Below, piece after piece: positions 4,427-7,157 of a stretch of DNA of 7,157 nucleotides (the first letter of the stretch is position 1; each line of letters starts with the position of its first letter). The stretch spans positions 1 to 7,157 of the forward strand of contig JBDKUE010000110.1 of assembly GCA_039679855.1 (NCBI GenBank). The letters run 5' to 3'. This DNA is from UBA5314 sp039679855 (lineage in GTDB: Bacteria > Bacillota > Syntrophomonadia > Syntrophomonadales > Syntrophomonadaceae). Below the pieces are notes generated by a model, which had not been told where the DNA came from, searched no databases, and saw only the letters and a list, made by a program, of their open reading frames with translations. A program made the translations under genes and the position numbers.

Positions 4427-4459
4427 ATGACAAAATTTACCAGACAGTATTGCTATAAT
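4427..4459 (+). promoter_or_regulatory. spoIIE promoter: Spo0A-dependent sigma-A type with 21-bp spacer
   Basis: TATAAT (4454-4459) is a perfect -10 with the extended TGn motif (4451-4453). ATGACA (4427-4432) is a one-mismatch -35, placed 21 bases upstream instead of 17. TGACAAA (4428-4434), a near-match to the Spo0A box TGnCGAA, overlaps it. Bacillus spoIIE and spoIIG are known to use sigma-A promoters with spacers of 21-22 bases that need phosphorylated Spo0A bound next to the -35. Start of transcription is expected near 4466, giving a leader of about 19 bases. Confidence 0.6.
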
Positions 4460-4484
4460 TGGTGGACAAAGCTGGAGATGGGGG

Positions 4485-6965
4485 ATGGTAATGCTGGAAA
4501 AGTGGGAGGTCTACCCCTACCACCGAGTAGCTGACCAGGGAGCGTCGCGCCGCCGGAAATGGGCAGAGCGGGGGCGGCGTCTCCAAAAGCGCCTGCCCGA
4601 TTCCAGGGGTTTAATGCAAAAGGCTAAAGAACTGAAGGCCGGCCTCTATGTGATGATGAACGCTGAAACCGTTTTTTTGGGTTTGGGAGCGGCGGTCATG
4701 GCCCGGGCTTTTGTTCTGGGTGAACTTTTGCCTTTTATTTATGCTTATATAGCCGGGTTTGGACGACAAAACCCGGGGCGCCGCCTGCTGGTAGGGCTGG
4801 GGGCCGTCCTGGGGCTTTTCTCCTGCTTGAGCGGGGCTAGCTTTTGGGTAAACCTTATCGCCGTGCTTGCTTTGCTGGCCGTTTTAAACCGGGCTAGGAT
4901 TCCGGGCGGGCACCAGTGGTGGGGTATACCGGTTTTGACCACCGCCCTTCTATTCTTAATAAAAACCCTTTTGATTCTCAAAACCGGTTTTACCCTGTAC
5001 GGGGAAATGGTGATTGTTTTTGAGGCTCTTATAAGCGGAGTCCTGGCCTTTATTGCCATGGTCGGGGAAGAGGTTATAGGGGAGCGAAGGCACCTGGCCC
5101 ACTTCAGTTTTGAAGACAAAGCGGCCTTTATGGTTTTGGGAATCGGTCTGATTCTGGGGTTGAACGATCTTACGATATGGGGCTTGAGCATAGGAGGGAT
5201 CCTGTGTCGTCTGGGCGTTCTTTATGCAGCCTTCCTGTGGGGAAGCGGAGCGGGAACCATGGTGGGGGTTATGTCCGGTATTATACCTTCACTTGCTTCC
5301 CGCATTTTTGCCCAGAGCATAGCCATGTACTCGGTAGCCGGCCTGCTGGCCGGCCTGTTCCGCAACTTCGGTCAACTGGGCAGCATAATCGGCTTTATGC
5401 TTGGCAACCTGGCCTTTTCCTTTTTTATCAGCGACGGCAATACGGCGCTCATGGGTATTTGGGAGACCGGGATAGCTTCGGCGCTCTTCTATATCCTGCC
5501 CACCGCATGGAAAGACCAGATGGCTATCCAGACGGTAGGCCCCATCCATTGGCCGGAAAGCCGTTCCATGCAGGTGGCCGCCTCGCAGTTGGAGGGGATA
5601 ACCCGCGGCCGAATGGAGGACCTGGTGCACATTTTCGAAGAGATGAGCGCCACCCTGCAGCAGTCCAAGTCTCAGGTTAACGAAGCGAGCTCCTATTTGG
5701 GGTATCTGTATGAACAGATTTCCGGCGGAGTCTGCGGTTCCTGCCCGCGTTATCCCCGCTGCTGGGACCGGGAAGCCTATCAGACCTCGAAGGAGCTCCT
5801 GGATGTTTTTTCCCTGGCTGAAACCAGTGGGGAAATCAGAGAAAGCGATATAGGTGAAGCTTTTCGGGCGCGCTGCTTTAAAATGGGTGAGGTGGTGGCA
5901 GAAACCAACCGCCTTTTTGAAACCCTGCGCATCAATGAATACTGGGCCCAGCGCTTTCACCAATCCCGGCAGCTGGTTTCCATGCAGTTAAAAGGGGTGA
6001 GCCAGGTTATCAAGAACCTCCTGGAGGAAATGGGTGCCCGGGCCATTTTGAACCCCGATGTGCGCAAAGCGGTAATCGAGGAAATGAATCGCTTAGGGAT
6101 TACGGTGCGCGATGTCAGCGCCATGGAGCAGGGAGAACGGCAGCTCTTTCTGAGCCTGTCCACCGACAGCTGTCCGGATGGAAACTATTGTGAAACCTGT
6201 ATAGCGCCAGCCATATCGGGAATCCTGGGAGAAAAATTGAAGGTTACCGGTAAAAAATGTCCGCGCAGTCCCCAGGGGTCCTGCTCTATTCAACTCAGCC
6301 GCGGCTTCGTATTCCGGGTGCTCTCCGGCGCCGCCCAGATCGGTAAAGAGGCGGTGTGCGGGGACAGTTTTACCATAGCCACCTTGAAACAGGGCAAACA
6401 GCTGATCGCCTTGAGCGATGGGATGGGCGTCGGGGAAAAGGCCTGGGAAGAAAGCCAGGCCGCGGTGCGCCTGTTGGAAAATCTGCTGGGCAGCGGCTTC
6501 AATCAGGAAACAACCCTCAAAACCATCAATTCTTTGCTGCTGCTGCGCTCTACTGCCGAGAGCTTCGCCACCCTGGATATGGCTATGATAGACCTCTATT
6601 CGGGTGAAGTCGACTTTATCAAGATTGGCAGTGCGCCTTCCTTTATAAAACAGGGTAAAAAGGTGGCTACGATTACATCCAGCTCACCCCCCATCGGGAT
6701 TCTGGAGGATATTGACCTCATAAGCGATCACCGCCAGTTAAAGAGTGGCGATATACTGGTTCTGGTTACCGACGGTCTGGTGGAGAACCCCCAAAAGGGG
6801 TTGAATGAAGGCTGGATTTCCCGGTTTCTGGGGGGGCTTGGTGACAATGATCCCCAAATGATTGCGGAAGGCCTTTTGCATAAAGCCCTGCAGCTATGCC
6901 ACAACCAGCCCCTGGATGACATGACCGTTATCTGCGCCCTGCTCGAATTTGAACCCGATCCATAA
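4485..6965 (+). CDS. spoIIE: SpoIIE, stage II sporulation serine phosphatase
   Basis: An 826-residue protein, matching the roughly 827 of Bacillus SpoIIE. It has a basic cytosolic N terminus (1-55), about ten hydrophobic membrane segments (about 58-338), a central helical region (about 345-600) linked in Bacillus to oligomerisation and FtsZ binding, and a C-terminal PP2C/PPM phosphatase domain (about 605-826). Phosphatase residues are intact: GDSF with D627, DGMG with D645, TDGLVE with D763 and DDMTV with D811-D812. They sit about 17 positions beyond the recalled Bacillus metal ligands D610, D628, D746 and D795. SpoIIE dephosphorylates SpoIIAA at the polar septum, freeing sigma-F in the forespore. 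Cysteines cluster at 417/420/426 and 563/569/572/592/600. Start codons at 4485 and 4491 are both served by GGAG (4474-4477) and GGGGG (4480-4484); they differ by two residues. Confidence 0.97.
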   Translation: MVMLEKWEVYPYHRVADQGASRRRKWAERGRRLQKRLPDSRGLMQKAKELKAGLYVMMNAETVFLGLGAAVMARAFVLGELLPFIYAYIAGFGRQNPGRRLLVGLGAVLGLFSCLSGASFWVNLIAVLALLAVLNRARIPGGHQWWGIPVLTTALLFLIKTLLILKTGFTLYGEMVIVFEALISGVLAFIAMVGEEVIGERRHLAHFSFEDKAAFMVLGIGLILGLNDLTIWGLSIGGILCRLGVLYAAFLWGSGAGTMVGVMSGIIPSLASRIFAQSIAMYSVAGLLAGLFRNFGQLGSIIGFMLGNLAFSFFISDGNTALMGIWETGIASALFYILPTAWKDQMAIQTVGPIHWPESRSMQVAASQLEGITRGRMEDLVHIFEEMSATLQQSKSQVNEASSYLGYLYEQISGGVCGSCPRYPRCWDREAYQTSKELLDVFSLAETSGEIRESDIGEAFRARCFKMGEVVAETNRLFETLRINEYWAQRFHQSRQLVSMQLKGVSQVIKNLLEEMGARAILNPDVRKAVIEEMNRLGITVRDVSAMEQGERQLFLSLSTDSCPDGNYCETCIAPAISGILGEKLKVTGKKCPRSPQGSCSIQLSRGFVFRVLSGAAQIGKEAVCGDSFTIATLKQGKQLIALSDGMGVGEKAWEESQAAVRLLENLLGSGFNQETTLKTINSLLLLRSTAESFATLDMAMIDLYSGEVDFIKIGSAPSFIKQGKKVATITSSSPPIGILEDIDLISDHRQLKSGDILVLVTDGLVENPQKGLNEGWISRFLGGLGDNDPQMIAEGLLHKALQLCHNQPLDDMTVICALLEFEPDP

Positions 6966-6970
6966 AATGA

Positions 6971-7000
6971 GTGACACAACAAAAACGTCCCCCTGTGTCC
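6971..7000. repeat. Short REP-like palindrome after spoIIE
   Basis: GACACA (6973-6978) and TGTGTC (6994-6999) are inverted around an AACAAAAACGTCCCCC core. On the minus strand this reads GACACAGGGGGACG, resembling the GGGGACG-containing REP-like repeats dispersed in many Clostridia and often attributed to REP-associated IS200-like transposases. Family assignment is from memory. It begins within 10 bases of the spoIIE stop. Confidence 0.5.
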
Positions 7001-7001
7001 G

Positions 7002-7079
7002 AGATTGCCACGCCTTCGGCTCGCAATGACAACTAGCCTATATTGGGTCATTGCGAGGAGCGAAGCGACGCGGCAATCT
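7002..7079. repeat. Palindromic dispersed-type repeat (CATTGCGAGGAGCGAAGCGAC family)
   Basis: The right arm 7047-7079 begins GTCATTGCGAGGAGCGAAGC and ends GGCAATCT. The left arm 7002-7030 (AGATTGCC ... CGCAATGAC) is its reverse complement with a few bases deleted and substituted in the middle. The loop is 7031-7046. Near-identical GC-rich palindromes occur in many copies in a range of bacterial genomes, including Clostridia, so this is probably one dispersed copy. The left arm is worn, suggesting an old insertion. No coding role is apparent. Confidence 0.7.
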
Positions 7080-7119
7080 TAAGCCTTGAATCACGATTAA
7101 ACTATTTTGACAGTCTGTG

Positions 7120-7148
7120 ACGATGCACCTATTGCATCGTATTTTTTT
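7120..7148 (+). terminator. Intrinsic terminator, probably of spoIIE
   Basis: ACGATGCA (7120-7127) and TGCATCGT (7133-7140) form a perfect 8-bp stem with a 5-base loop, followed by ATTTTTTT (7141-7148). It lies 155 bases after the spoIIE stop. The two repeats in between probably lengthened the original 3' untranslated region. The adjacent TTGACA (7107-7112) has no matching -10, so I do not call a promoter. Confidence 0.8.
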
Positions 7149-7157
7149 ACCTTTATA

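Noticed and set aside
4745..5191. 148-residue minus-strand ORF and the 167-residue + ORF at 5177-5680 in spoIIE
   Set aside because: Both lie within the membrane part of spoIIE in other frames and have compositions expected of shadows.
5289..5963. 224-residue minus-strand ORF within spoIIE
   Set aside because: Antisense shadow of a clearly coding, full-length spoIIE; no recognisable domain or start signal.
6728..7051. 107-residue minus-strand ORF across the spoIIE end and the repeats
   Set aside because: Its N terminus is encoded by the dispersed repeat and the rest is antisense to spoIIE; no domain.

Overview
This window carries the conserved Firmicutes cell-division and sporulation neighbourhood mazG - HU - rqcP(yabO) - yabP - yabQ - divIC - yabR - ppx/gppA - spoIIE, all on the + strand. 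Gene order and the sporulation genes yabP, yabQ and spoIIE point to an endospore-forming member of the Firmicutes. The extra genes (HU, a small HTH protein, a short Ppx/GppA) and roughly 50% GC suggest a class Clostridia genome, perhaps Syntrophomonas- or Peptococcaceae-like. That placement is from memory of family synteny and is not proven.

Layout. 1-248: 3' end of a MazG-type NTP pyrophosphohydrolase. 249-332: a spacer holding a good sigma-H-type promoter. 333-849: the HU gene and rqcP, one base apart, closed by a terminator near 880-919. 942-1157: a 216-bp MITE-like element with perfect 29-bp inverted ends and a flanking GCTG repeat. 1176-2011: yabP and yabQ behind a candidate sigma-E promoter. 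2029-2628: a second, perfect sigma-H-type promoter, then a 77-residue HTH protein overlapping divIC. 2654-3189: a sigma-A promoter and the S1-domain gene yabR. 3207-3398: two near-identical terminator hairpins flanking a long imperfect foldback. 3427-4317: a short Ppx/GppA phosphatase. 4318-4484: a regulatory gap with a spoIIE-type promoter (21-bp spacer, overlapping Spo0A-like box). 4485-6965: full-length spoIIE. 6966-7157: two dispersed-type palindromic repeats and a strong terminator.

How it fits together. HU compacts the nucleoid, RqcP rescues stalled ribosomes, DivIC builds the division septum, YabR binds RNA and the ribosome, and SpoIIE sits at the polar septum and triggers sigma-F. YabP and YabQ act later in the mother cell. 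The promoters read from sequence match this timetable: sigma-H (HU and HTH-divIC), Spo0A/sigma-A (spoIIE), sigma-E (yabPQ) and vegetative sigma-A (yabR).

I found no complete new multi-gene system. The less ordinary items are the small HTH protein co-expressed with divIC, the sigma-H pair, the MITE, the triple-hairpin region before ppx, and the stacked repeats after spoIIE. The intergenic structures look like accessory DNA inserted into a conserved core operon region.
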